Source: Nitrospira defluvii
GTDB taxonomy: Bacteria; Nitrospirota; Nitrospiria; Nitrospirales; Nitrospiraceae
Reading direction: 5' to 3'
DNA length: 64,000 nucleotides
Assembly: GCA_000196815.1 (NCBI GenBank)
Contig: FP929003.1
Location: 3,929,501 to 3,993,500 of the forward strand
Part shown: in pieces, positions 1 through 8,429 of the stretch
How the letters are laid out: every line of letters starts with the position of its first letter
Numbering within the stretch: the first letter of the stretch is position 1
The notes under the pieces: model-generated
Databases searched by the model: none
What the model saw: the letters and a program-made list of their open reading frames with translations, nothing else
What the model was told of the DNA's origin: nothing
Translations under genes and position numbers: made by a program

Positions 1-474
1 TACATTCAAGACAAAGATCTCTGGAACTGGGCGCTTCCGAACAGCCGGGAAATCAGCGCCGCGCTGGCCTCACATCCGTTCGATTTTCAACTCTGGAGCA
101 GCTTCGAGCAGCAGGAGTTAGAGCGGGAAGGACGAGCGATTCTCCGTTACGAAAACGAGCTGGTCACGAAACTGGCCTCGCACGCGACGATGGTGCAGTT
201 TGAAGGGGCGACTGTGCCCGCGGTTCAAAGCGCAGTCCTCACCAGTCAGATCGGCGAGCGACTCTCCTCCGCGCACCCCTTCTGCCTCATCTGGCACGAC
301 CGGAACGGACGACGGTACTACAGCATGCGCTCCCGCGAGGAGGGGACCGATGTGGGATCGATCGCCGCGTCGTTCGGTGGCGGAGGCCATACCCATGCGG
401 CCGGTTTCTCCATTCCGTTACAAACCGACGGCTCACTCCCCGGAAATCCTCGTCTCCCCCGACCGGCGCCGTAA
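1..474 (+). CDS. DHH-superfamily phosphoesterase, C-terminal part
   Basis: The frame is open from the first base, so the gene begins outside the window and only 157 C-terminal residues are seen. The segment carries the DHHA1 signature FGGGGHTHAAGF near its end. This glycine-rich loop binds substrate in DHH/DHHA1 phosphoesterases (NrnA-like oligoribonucleases and related enzymes). The opening YIQDKDLWNWALP is typical of the linker that follows the DHH domain. The catalytic DHH half is off the window, so the substrate cannot be specified. The rhomboid gene follows 24 bases later on the same strand and may be co-transcribed. Confidence 0.8.
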   Translation, partial: YIQDKDLWNWALPNSREISAALASHPFDFQLWSSFEQQELEREGRAILRYENELVTKLASHATMVQFEGATVPAVQSAVLTSQIGERLSSAHPFCLIWHDRNGRRYYSMRSREEGTDVGSIAASFGGGGHTHAAGFSIPLQTDGSLPGNPRLPRPAP

Positions 475-498
475 AGCGTCGCCTCCATAGGGATCGCC

Positions 499-1203
499 AT
501 GCTGCCCCTCAATGACGATAACCCGACCGAACACACACCGGTCGTGACCATCACCTTCATCGTCGCCTGCTGCCTCGTGTTCCTCTACCAGAGTTCGCTG
601 CCCCCGGCTCCCGGCGAAGCCTTTGTATATCAATATGGCGCGATCCCCTCCGTCGTCTTCGGCCACGCCATGCTCCCGCCCGAGGTCGCGACAGTGCCTG
701 CGTTCGCGACAATGCTGACCAGCATGTTCCTGCACGGCAGTTGGATGCACCTGATCGGCAACATGTTGTACCTCTGGGTGTTCGGCAACAACATTGAGGA
801 CATCATGGGTCATGCCAGATTTATCCTGTTCTATGTGGTGTGCGGCGTCCTGGCGGCATTGAGCCACGCCCTGACCGACCCGACATCCACCGTGCCGATG
901 GTGGGAGCGAGCGGAGCGATTTCCGGCATACTGGGCGCTTATCTGCTGCTGTTTCCCCACGCCCGGGTGTTGCTGCTCGCTCCGGTGGTGGGCACCACGT
1001 ATGTGCCGGCCGGCATCGTGCTGGGGTTCTGGTTCGTGATGCAGCTGCTGAACGGCGGCGCGAATATCGGTTCGCAGGGAGGAGGGGTGGCCTTCTTCGC
1101 GCACATCGGCGGATTCATTGCGGGGATAGTTCTGATCGGCTTGTTCAAACGACCGGAAGTGCGCTTCTTCACGCCTGGACGTACCAGGTCCTGGCGCTAC
1201 TAG
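499..1203 (+). CDS. Rhomboid-family intramembrane serine protease
   Basis: A 234-residue polytopic membrane protein. Family hallmarks are present: the loop HGSWMHLIGNMLYLWVFGNNIED after the first membrane segments, the catalytic serine in GASGAISG (about residues 139-146), and the catalytic histidine in AHIGGFIAG near the C-terminus. Six membrane segments are expected. These proteases cleave transmembrane helices of other proteins within the membrane; the substrate cannot be inferred. The ATG at 499 fits the usual rhomboid start. It is convergent with the kinase-like gene; the short inverted repeat GGCGGA/TCCGCC at 1209-1225 lies between them but has no T-run. Confidence 0.9.
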   Translation: MLPLNDDNPTEHTPVVTITFIVACCLVFLYQSSLPPAPGEAFVYQYGAIPSVVFGHAMLPPEVATVPAFATMLTSMFLHGSWMHLIGNMLYLWVFGNNIEDIMGHARFILFYVVCGVLAALSHALTDPTSTVPMVGASGAISGILGAYLLLFPHARVLLLAPVVGTTYVPAGIVLGFWFVMQLLNGGANIGSQGGGVAFFAHIGGFIAGIVLIGLFKRPEVRFFTPGRTRSWRY

Positions 1204-1287
1204 CAGGAGGCGGAAAAAATCCGCCAGCGGCGTCTCGCTATGCAACCATCAAGTTCTTCTGCCGCCGACCAGGGCACACTCGGCCGC

Positions 1288-3150
1288 TCACACATCCAGC
1301 AGTTCACGAATCTTTCCTGCCAGGTCGTGCTGCCGATACGGCTGCTGCAGGAAATACTTCTTATTGACCCGATGGCTCGCAATCGTGTCGTCCGAAAACC
1401 CTGAGACGAACAATGCTTTCATCTTGGGATGTTGGAGGACCAGGCGCTTGGCCAACTCCCGGCCGCTGATTTCCGGCATGGAAAGATGGCTGACCGTGAG
1501 ATGGATCGGCCCGGGATGCTGCTGAGCCACCAGTAATGCTTCTACGGCAGATCCAGCTTCGAGCACATGATATCGATGACACTGGAGCGTGGATGAGGCC
1601 AGTTTTCGGGTAATTTCATCTTCCTCCACCAGCAACACGGTCTCGGCCCCTTTTGAGAGCGCCCCGCCAAACACCCTCGTATCCCGCACCACCCCGTTCC
1701 GTTCAACCAGGGGAAAGTAGACCCGTACCGTCGTCCCTTGTCCGGGCTGACTCTGTACCTCGACCGTCCCTCCGTATTGCCGGACGATCCCGTACACCAA
1801 TGTCAGTCCCAGACCGGCGTGGGTGTCCTTCGTTGAGAAAAACGGCTCGAACATCTGTGCTTGCACATCCAGGTTCATTCCGCCGCCGTTGTCGCTCACG
1901 GCGATCCGCGCCATGCGCTTCCGGGGATTCTTTTCCAGTTGCTCGGCGGGAAGGAGTTCGCCGGTGACGACTTCCAGCGTGACCTCCACCCGTCCCGTCT
2001 TCGACATCGCGTCGCGTGCATTGGCGACCAGGTGCAATAACACCTGCTCCAAGCGGTCATGCCCGATCTCCACCAGGACTGGAATCGACTCGTTCGCCAG
2101 CCGCAAATCGATACGACCCGGCAACAATGTCTCAAACGTGTCCCGCATCGACTCGATGGCCGGGCTCAGCGACAGGGTATCCCGGATCGCCGTCTCCTGA
2201 ACGTGGAGCGCCAGCAATTGGGCCGTCAGAGTGGCCGCCCGTTCCCCGCTTCGGAAAATCTCTTCCACCGGCCGCTGCAACGGGTCATCCGGCTTCAACT
2301 TGGAGACAATGATGCCGGTTTGGCTCCCGATCACCGCGAGAACCTGATTGAACTCATTGGCCAATTTGGAGGCCAAGCGGCCGACCGCCTCGAACTTTTG
2401 AGCTTCTCGAAGCTGCCGCTCCAAGCCGGTCCGCTCCACCATGCCCTGCCGAATTTCCTGATTCGCGCGTGACAACCCCTGCTTCAATCCCTGCACGCGG
2501 GTTTCAAGTTGCGTCCGTCGTTCTTCCAACACCTGCCCGGACTGCTTTAATCCCTGCACGTTTTCCTGCAAGAGGCGATTGCGCCGGCGTTCGGTGGCGA
2601 CCGTTTCAAGCGTTAATCCATAAAAGACCGACATGATCAGCAACACGGGAATGCCCAAGAGATGCCCTACCTCGAGGCCGCCCGACTGCATCGCATGTTC
2701 GTAGACCAAGACGCCGTAGCCGGCGCATATCACCGTCGAAAGACCGAGTAGCTGCCTGAGCGACGGGGCCGATGAAGCGATCAAGAGAAGGAGAAAGTAT
2801 GTGAGGTACAGCTCTGAACTGGCGGTCCCGGAGAGATAAATTGTCCCCGTCACGAACAGCGTGTTGATGCTGATCAGCGCGCCGGGAAACCAGGTGCTCT
2901 CAAGGAGGGTTCGCGGCAACAGCATGATGCCGCAGCTGATCAGGATCAGGCCGGCGGCCACCATCAGGCTCACTCGATGTCCGAAGATCGTCTCGTTACT
3001 GACCAGCAATTCGTACGAGAGGATACCGGCCACCAGGCTTTGCAGAAAAATCGTGCGGGTTCGGGAATGATCGAGCAGCCGCCCCAGACCTCTGATGTTG
3101 AGGTGGCGTCCGGTTTGATCGAGATCGGAAGAGGAAGGTGGAACGCTCAC
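1288..3150 (-). CDS. Hybrid histidine kinase-like protein lacking both phospho-acceptors
   Basis: 620 residues: five to six membrane segments (about 35-185), a coiled-coil linker (190-245), a DHp-like region, an ATP-binding domain and a C-terminal receiver domain. The H-box reads VGRLASKLANEFNQVLAVI, with Asn265 where the phosphorylated His stands. The ATP-binding part looks intact: N-box HLVANARDAM, then DNGGGM, EPFFSTK and GLGLTLVYGIV. In the receiver the acceptor position reads TVSHLSMP, with His555 for Asp, and the conserved Lys is Gln in LQQP. By family knowledge such a protein should not autophosphorylate or accept phosphate conventionally. It may bind ATP and act by conformation or as a scaffold. 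Encoded alone on its strand, with no response regulator next to it. Confidence 0.85.
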   Translation of the reverse strand: MSVPPSSSDLDQTGRHLNIRGLGRLLDHSRTRTIFLQSLVAGILSYELLVSNETIFGHRVSLMVAAGLILISCGIMLLPRTLLESTWFPGALISINTLFVTGTIYLSGTASSELYLTYFLLLLIASSAPSLRQLLGLSTVICAGYGVLVYEHAMQSGGLEVGHLLGIPVLLIMSVFYGLTLETVATERRRNRLLQENVQGLKQSGQVLEERRTQLETRVQGLKQGLSRANQEIRQGMVERTGLERQLREAQKFEAVGRLASKLANEFNQVLAVIGSQTGIIVSKLKPDDPLQRPVEEIFRSGERAATLTAQLLALHVQETAIRDTLSLSPAIESMRDTFETLLPGRIDLRLANESIPVLVEIGHDRLEQVLLHLVANARDAMSKTGRVEVTLEVVTGELLPAEQLEKNPRKRMARIAVSDNGGGMNLDVQAQMFEPFFSTKDTHAGLGLTLVYGIVRQYGGTVEVQSQPGQGTTVRVYFPLVERNGVVRDTRVFGGALSKGAETVLLVEEDEITRKLASSTLQCHRYHVLEAGSAVEALLVAQQHPGPIHLTVSHLSMPEISGRELAKRLVLQHPKMKALFVSGFSDDTIASHRVNKKYFLQQPYRQHDLAGKIRELLDV

Positions 3151-3387
3151 GACTATGCCTGCTTTCGGTGGAAGAGTGTGAAACCAGCCGGAAGATCAGC
3201 AAGTCCTGTACCTTGCAACACCAAACGGCAAGTCGTCGCATTATCAGGAGCCGCGAGCGGACAGGTGCTCAGGAAGGGCCGGATCGTTCTCACCTGATCA
3301 CAAAAACGAACAGACCCGGGTTAGACGGGCTGCGCTAACGGATGCGAATGAGCAGCGCGCCGATACGCCTCGCGTGGCGCAGGGCGC

Positions 3388-4554
3388 TTAAGAGTGGGGC
3401 GGGACAAGGCGGGATCGGAAGACCGATGCTTTTGAAAGGGCGGCTTCACGGGTGGCGGCCAGGAAGGAAATGTGGCCCATCTTGCGTTTCGGGCGCACCA
3501 CACGCTTCCCATAGAGATGAACCACCGCGCCCGGCTCACGAAGGAGATCTTGCGCAGCGGGCGACACGGTTGCGAGCAGAACCTCGTCACCGATGAGATT
3601 GAGCATGACCGTCGGGCTCAGCAGGCGCACTTCGCCAAGCGGGAGCCCGCAGAGGGCGCGGACCTGTTGTTCAAATTGCGACACCGTACAGGCGTCCAAC
3701 GAATAGTGCCCGGAGTTATGCGGCCTGGGCGCGACCTCGTTGATGAGTAGCCGGCCATCGGACATGAGAAATAACTCCACGCAGAACACCCCTACACCGT
3801 CCAAAGCCTCCACTGCGCTCCGTGCCATCACCGCAGCCTGATCGGCCACTGTGGCGGGCACATCGGCCGGAACAGTGGACTGACGAAGGATCCCTTCTTC
3901 ATGCACATTTTCGACGAGCGGGTAAGTTCGCACCGCCCCATCCATGCCGCGCACCACCAGAATCGACACCTCACGTTCGAAGGGCAACCAGGCTTCCAGG
4001 ATCCAGCGTGAACCGGGGCGTAGGCTTCGAGCCAGATCTTCCTGCACAGCGGCGCCATCCTCTGCGCGTGCAATTTTCCATTGGCCTTTGCCATCGTACC
4101 CGGCCGTCGCAGTCTTACAGACAAGCGGATATTCCAGCGCTCTCTGCCGGCAGAGTTCCTCCGGCGACGAGATCGCGTGAAACGCCGGAACAGGCAAGCC
4201 GTGGGCTCGAAGAAAGGTTTTCTGCTCGATTCGGTCCTGAATCACACGAAGCACCCGGCTCGAGGGCCGGACCGGCACATCGCGTTCCAACTGTTCGCAG
4301 AGGTCGGCAGGCACATTTTCCCATTCATACGTGACGGCACACACGCGCCCGATAAAGTCCTGACACGCGGCAGAGTCCGTAAATGGTCGGATAAGGGAGG
4401 AGTCGGCCAGCCGGTGGGCCGGCGCTTCAGGATCGGGATCCCACACGACCACCGCATACCCGAGACGCCGGGCCGCGGTTGCGAACATGGCGCCGAGTTG
4501 TCCGCCTCCCAGCACACCCAGCGTTGCGCCGGGATCGATGACCGTCACATTCAC
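3388..4554 (-). CDS. purK: N5-carboxyaminoimidazole ribonucleotide synthase (PurK)
   Basis: 388 residues. ATP-grasp enzyme of purine synthesis that converts AIR, ATP and bicarbonate to N5-CAIR. The N-terminal dinucleotide-like fold GVLGGGQLGAMFATAARRLGY and the ATP-grasp core (KTATAGYDGKGQW, FEREVSILVVR, INEVAPRPHNSGHY) are clear. The frame is open further upstream, but the GTG at 4554 is the best start because it overlaps the purE stop as GTGA, implying translational coupling. Order purE-purK is the common operon. Confidence 0.93.
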   Translation of the reverse strand: MNVTVIDPGATLGVLGGGQLGAMFATAARRLGYAVVVWDPDPEAPAHRLADSSLIRPFTDSAACQDFIGRVCAVTYEWENVPADLCEQLERDVPVRPSSRVLRVIQDRIEQKTFLRAHGLPVPAFHAISSPEELCRQRALEYPLVCKTATAGYDGKGQWKIARAEDGAAVQEDLARSLRPGSRWILEAWLPFEREVSILVVRGMDGAVRTYPLVENVHEEGILRQSTVPADVPATVADQAAVMARSAVEALDGVGVFCVELFLMSDGRLLINEVAPRPHNSGHYSLDACTVSQFEQQVRALCGLPLGEVRLLSPTVMLNLIGDEVLLATVSPAAQDLLREPGAVVHLYGKRVVRPKRKMGHISFLAATREAALSKASVFRSRLVPPHS

Positions 4555-5105
4555 GGCCGGCGGCTCGCCCGGAAGCTTCGCCCCATCCGCAAGGGAGGAG
4601 ACAATCGGGCGTCGTCCTGTGAGTCGAGCACCGACTGTGTTTGATTGGCGCGAAACTGTTCGACGCGTTGTCTGATGGCGGCGGACCGGAGTCCGAGTAT
4701 TTGAGCGGCAAGAATGGCGGCATTCTCCGCGCCCCCGATGGCGACCGTCGCCACCGGAATGCCTCTGGGCATCTGCACGATGGACAACAGCGAGTCCAAT
4801 CCTCTGAGATTCTCTGTGGGGATGGGAACCCCGATCACCGGCAACGGAGTCTTCGCCGCCAGCATTCCGGGAAGATGGGCGGCCCCGCCGGCGCCCGCAA
4901 TGATGACCTGGATGCCCCGGTCGATCGCCTGTTCCGCGTAGGCGAAGAGACGATCGGGAGTCCGGTGGGCGGAGACCACCAAGAGCTCGTTGGGAATCCC
5001 GAGTTCGTTCAGCATGGCTACGGCCTTTTCCAGAATCGGGAAGTCCGACTTGCTTCCGCCCAGGACCCCGACAGAAGCCCGGACCACGGTGTTGTTCTTT
5101 GACAT
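4551..5105 (-). CDS. purE: N5-carboxyaminoimidazole ribonucleotide mutase (PurE)
   Basis: 184 residues, class I PurE, moving the carboxyl of N5-CAIR to C4 to give CAIR. The motif GGSKSDFPILEKA near the N-terminus, SAHRTPDRLF, and AGAGGAAHLPGMLAAKTPLPVIGVP form the active site. The last 25 or so residues extend past the usual core and end in a basic tail. It partners purK, whose start overlaps this stop codon. The neighbouring hlyD-like gene is divergent. Confidence 0.93.
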   Translation of the reverse strand: MSKNNTVVRASVGVLGGSKSDFPILEKAVAMLNELGIPNELLVVSAHRTPDRLFAYAEQAIDRGIQVIIAGAGGAAHLPGMLAAKTPLPVIGVPIPTENLRGLDSLLSIVQMPRGIPVATVAIGGAENAAILAAQILGLRSAAIRQRVEQFRANQTQSVLDSQDDARLSPPLRMGRSFRASRRP

Positions 5106-5281
5106 GTGAGAGGCCGCCTTTGGCTGAAGAAGAGAACGATGCGGCGAACCTTAGCCGTTCTCCGGTCAAAGGGTCAAGCCGCACCCCGGCGGAACCCCTC
5201 ATTGAATTGACCAAGTCCTCCGCAATCCACTATGATACGCTGTGTAATTTTCTCTCACTGGCTGTGCCCTGGAGGGGACAC

Positions 5282-6718
5282 GTGCAGCGGATCCGTGAAG
5301 GGCTCAAAAGCAGAATTCGCTCCCTGGTCACCCAGCGCACGGGGCTGGATGAGATGGCGGTCGATGATCTTGCGACATCGACCCAGCTCCAGTCGTGGGA
5401 GGCGGTCCAGATTCCCGAGCGGCTTCGCTTCTCCTCGCGGCTGGCCATTCTCCTGGTCGGCTTCTTCATACTCATCGTCGCGTTCGTACCCTGGACGCAA
5501 ACCATTACCGTGACCGGACAACTTTCGGCCTACACACCGTTCGAACGGCCGCAGGACGTCGAAGCACAGATCACCGGCCGCATCAGAAAATGGCACGTCT
5601 TCGAAGGCGTGCGAGTCAAGACCGGCGATGTGATTCTCGAACTCGATGACTACGATCCGAACTTCATGGCCCCGGATCTCCTGAGCCTCCTCGAACAGCG
5701 CAAGAAAGCACTGGAGGACACCCGGAAGGCGGCGTTGAGCCGAGCCGATCAGCTCGATAAGCGGATCAAAGAAATGCAAAACCTGGTGAAGGCGGCTGTC
5801 CCTTCGGCAGGTGCCCGCGTCCTCGAGGCGGAAAGCAAGGTGCGCGAAGCGAGGCAGAAAATCGAAGCCTCCAAGATTGCCGTCGCCACTGCCGAACTCA
5901 ACGTCGAACGGCACCAGCAATTGGCGCAACAAGGCCTGGTCTCCCAACGCGAACTGGAACTCACTATTCAATCTGCCCTGGCCAGTAAAGCCGACCTGCA
6001 AGGCGCACAGGCCAATTTGAGTGCGGCCGAACAGGGCATGAAAGCATTGAGTTTCGGACGCGAACAAGTCAGCGCGGAAGTGCTCCAACGTCTCCTCGAT
6101 GCTGAAGCCGCCCGCGATGCGTCGATCGGAGAGGCGGCGCGAGCCGCCGATCAAGTCGCGGACGTATCGTTACGCCTCTCCAACGCGAATCAGCGGCGCG
6201 TGGCCGGCCGCATTCTTTCCCCCATCGACGGTACCGTGGTGAAAATGGCGCAGGCCGGCGCGGGCGAAACCGTGCGTCCCGGGGACAAACTCGTCAGAAT
6301 TTCACCGAGCAGCACGGACAAGGCCATCGAAATGGTCGCCGACGGCATCGACGCGCCCTTGCTGAATGTCGGCCGGAAGGTCAAGATTCTCTTCTACGGT
6401 ATTCCCGCCATCCCGTTGCCGGCGTGGCCGGAACTGATGGCCGGTACCTATAACGGCGTCATCAAAGTCATCGACCAGGTGGACGACGGAAAAGGCAACT
6501 TCCGCTTCTGGGTCGTCCCCGACCTGGAGGAACGTCCCTGGCCTCCGCAAGAACATGTCCGCCAGGGCACCAAAGCCATGGGGTGGGTCATTCTCAATCG
6601 TGTCCCGCTCTGGTACGAGCTGTGGCGCCGCTTCAATCTGTTTCCGCCCGACTACCAGGAACGGCCCCCGAGCTTGATCGATACGCTCTTGCCGAAAGCC
6701 GGTCGCGGGGCGAAGTAA
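5282..6718 (+). CDS. HlyD-like periplasmic adaptor subunit
   Basis: 478 residues from the GTG at 5282, chosen because GGAGG lies six bases upstream; an open frame extends further 5' but overlaps purE. One N-terminal membrane helix (about residues 50-72) is followed by a beta-barrel/lipoyl region (VEAQITGRIRKWHVFEGVRVKTGDVI), a long alpha-helical hairpin rich in Ala, Glu, Gln and Arg, then the second lipoyl half (GRILSPIDGTVVKMAQAGAGETVRPGD). This is the membrane-fusion architecture that bridges an inner-membrane exporter to a TolC-type channel. First gene of a five-gene co-directional set with the TolC-like protein and two ABC-like proteins. Confidence 0.87.
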   Translation: MQRIREGLKSRIRSLVTQRTGLDEMAVDDLATSTQLQSWEAVQIPERLRFSSRLAILLVGFFILIVAFVPWTQTITVTGQLSAYTPFERPQDVEAQITGRIRKWHVFEGVRVKTGDVILELDDYDPNFMAPDLLSLLEQRKKALEDTRKAALSRADQLDKRIKEMQNLVKAAVPSAGARVLEAESKVREARQKIEASKIAVATAELNVERHQQLAQQGLVSQRELELTIQSALASKADLQGAQANLSAAEQGMKALSFGREQVSAEVLQRLLDAEAARDASIGEAARAADQVADVSLRLSNANQRRVAGRILSPIDGTVVKMAQAGAGETVRPGDKLVRISPSSTDKAIEMVADGIDAPLLNVGRKVKILFYGIPAIPLPAWPELMAGTYNGVIKVIDQVDDGKGNFRFWVVPDLEERPWPPQEHVRQGTKAMGWVILNRVPLWYELWRRFNLFPPDYQERPPSLIDTLLPKAGRGAK

Positions 6719-6807
6719 CAGGCCCCTTCCGACCGGCCGCCAGGCCGAAGCGCTCATTTCCTTCGACCTTGCTCTCTCTTGTTTATACTCAGAAAGGAGT
6801 GCGTTTC

Positions 6808-8295
6808 ATGAAGATCCATGCCTGGGTACTTGCCCTCGCCGCCTGTGGGCTCTGCTCGCTTCCTGACACCGGTCTGTCGGCGGAGGAGACGGCGAAACCA
6901 CGCACGCTCCCGCCCATCCCTCTCTCGTTGAACGAAGTCCACGCCTGGATCGATCGGTCCCATCCGCTCCTGAAGGGAGCCGGCACCGAAAAAACTTCGG
7001 CGCGCGGGAAAATGCTCAAAGCCCTGGGCGCCTTCGAGCCCGTCCTCGTGAACGATACGGAAATCGAACGGTTTATCGACAAAGGGACCACCAAGACGCA
7101 AAGCGTCGGCTTCAACGATACGCTGGTCGAAGCGCGCACGCCTTGGGGGTTCCGTGGCAGCGCGGGCGTTCGGCAGTCCATTGGCGACGCCAAGATCCCA
7201 GACCTCGGTTTCGGCAATGGCCAACAGGTCATTCTCGGTGGCTTCCTGCCCCTCCTCAAAGGACTCATGGTCAACCCCGAGAATGCCGAACTCCAGCGAT
7301 CGGAGTTGGCCGATCCACGCGCCGATGTCAAAATCTCGCAAACCAGGCAGGACCTGTTCCTCGCAGCCGCCACCCAGTTCTGGGATTGGGTCTCAGCCGC
7401 AAAGTACGTGGACGTGCAGCGACGGGCCCTGGGAGTCGCGGAAGAACGGTTGCGTCAGGTCGAAGGCAGAGCCAAAGCCGGCGCCGTCGCCCCGCTCGAC
7501 GTCGTTGAAGCAGGACAGGAAGTCCAGCGCCGGCGCGAGATCGCCATCGGCGCACAACGAGCCGTAGAGCAGGAGCAATATAAGATGTCGATGTTCCTCT
7601 GGGAAAACCAGGCCCCGACCGCGCCACAACTCGAGCGAGCTCCGGATTTCCCGCCGCCGACCGCCGTGCCGACGCCTGAAATCGTGCGAGCCGACAAGCT
7701 CCAGGCGAAAACCGACCGGCCGGAGATTCGCGAGGTCGATATCGAAGCCAAGGTCAACAACATCGACCTGGAATTGGCCAAAAACAACCTGCTGCCCAGC
7801 CTCGATCTTGAAGCAGCGCCGGCGCGAGCGCCGGAGAAATTCGTCCTCGGCCTCGGCTACCGGTTTGGTGTGGAGTTGCGCATGCCGATCCTGCAGCGGA
7901 GAAGCCGCGGTGAAGTGATGGAAGCGCAAGCACAGGCCGATCGCCTGGTGATGGTGCAGAAATACCGGGAACAGCAAGTGGTCGTAGACGTCGACAATGC
8001 GCTCTCGGCCATCGAACGCGCGAAGGAGCGGGTCGCCGCAGCGGCCGAATCGCTCCGCATGGCCAAGACCCTGGAGGAGGGCGAGCGGTTCCGTTTCAGC
8101 CTGGGCGCCACCAGCGTTCTGTTTGTGAACCTGCGGGAGCGAAATTCCGTCGATTCGGAAATGCAGCTGGTGCGAGCGAAGGCAGACTATCAGAAGGCGC
8201 TGGCCCTGTATCAATGGGCGACCGGCACCTGGGCACGGAGTCAGCCATCCGCGACACCGGTGAACTACCGCGTCGGGGCGAGCTTCTCCAAATAG
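6808..8295 (+). CDS. TolC-family outer-membrane channel-like protein
   Basis: 495 residues with a signal peptide (MKIHAWVLALAACGLCSL, cleavage probably near LSA-EE). The rest is mostly long amphipathic helices with two related halves, as in TolC (for example QTRQDLFLAAATQFWDWVSAAK and the late ADYQKALALYQWATG segment). AAGGAG-like ribosome-binding sequence precedes the ATG at 6808. It should form the outer-membrane exit duct of the export system whose adaptor lies just upstream. Confidence 0.82.
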   Translation: MKIHAWVLALAACGLCSLPDTGLSAEETAKPRTLPPIPLSLNEVHAWIDRSHPLLKGAGTEKTSARGKMLKALGAFEPVLVNDTEIERFIDKGTTKTQSVGFNDTLVEARTPWGFRGSAGVRQSIGDAKIPDLGFGNGQQVILGGFLPLLKGLMVNPENAELQRSELADPRADVKISQTRQDLFLAAATQFWDWVSAAKYVDVQRRALGVAEERLRQVEGRAKAGAVAPLDVVEAGQEVQRRREIAIGAQRAVEQEQYKMSMFLWENQAPTAPQLERAPDFPPPTAVPTPEIVRADKLQAKTDRPEIREVDIEAKVNNIDLELAKNNLLPSLDLEAAPARAPEKFVLGLGYRFGVELRMPILQRRSRGEVMEAQAQADRLVMVQKYREQQVVVDVDNALSAIERAKERVAAAAESLRMAKTLEEGERFRFSLGATSVLFVNLRERNSVDSEMQLVRAKADYQKALALYQWATGTWARSQPSATPVNYRVGASFSK

Positions 8296-8429
8296 TGGTA
8301 TTTTGCGGTCTGCTCTGATAGGTTTTAGCCGACGAGGTGGTCCGGCACAGGCGTGTCACCTCCACGGCTTCAGACTGCTCGCGAAGAGACACGGCAAGGG
8401 GCCCGGTCAGGTTTTGCTGGAGTAACACG

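Noticed and set aside
1209-1225. Terminator between the rhomboid and kinase-like genes
   Set aside because: Short six-base stem with no T-run on either strand.
433-1245. Long minus-strand frame opposite the rhomboid gene
   Set aside because: Mirror frame of a clear membrane protease gene; its product is low-complexity and lacks any motif.
4554-5214. Extended N-terminal part of the purK frame
   Set aside because: It overlaps purE entirely in another frame and has no PurK homology; the GTGA overlap gives a natural start.
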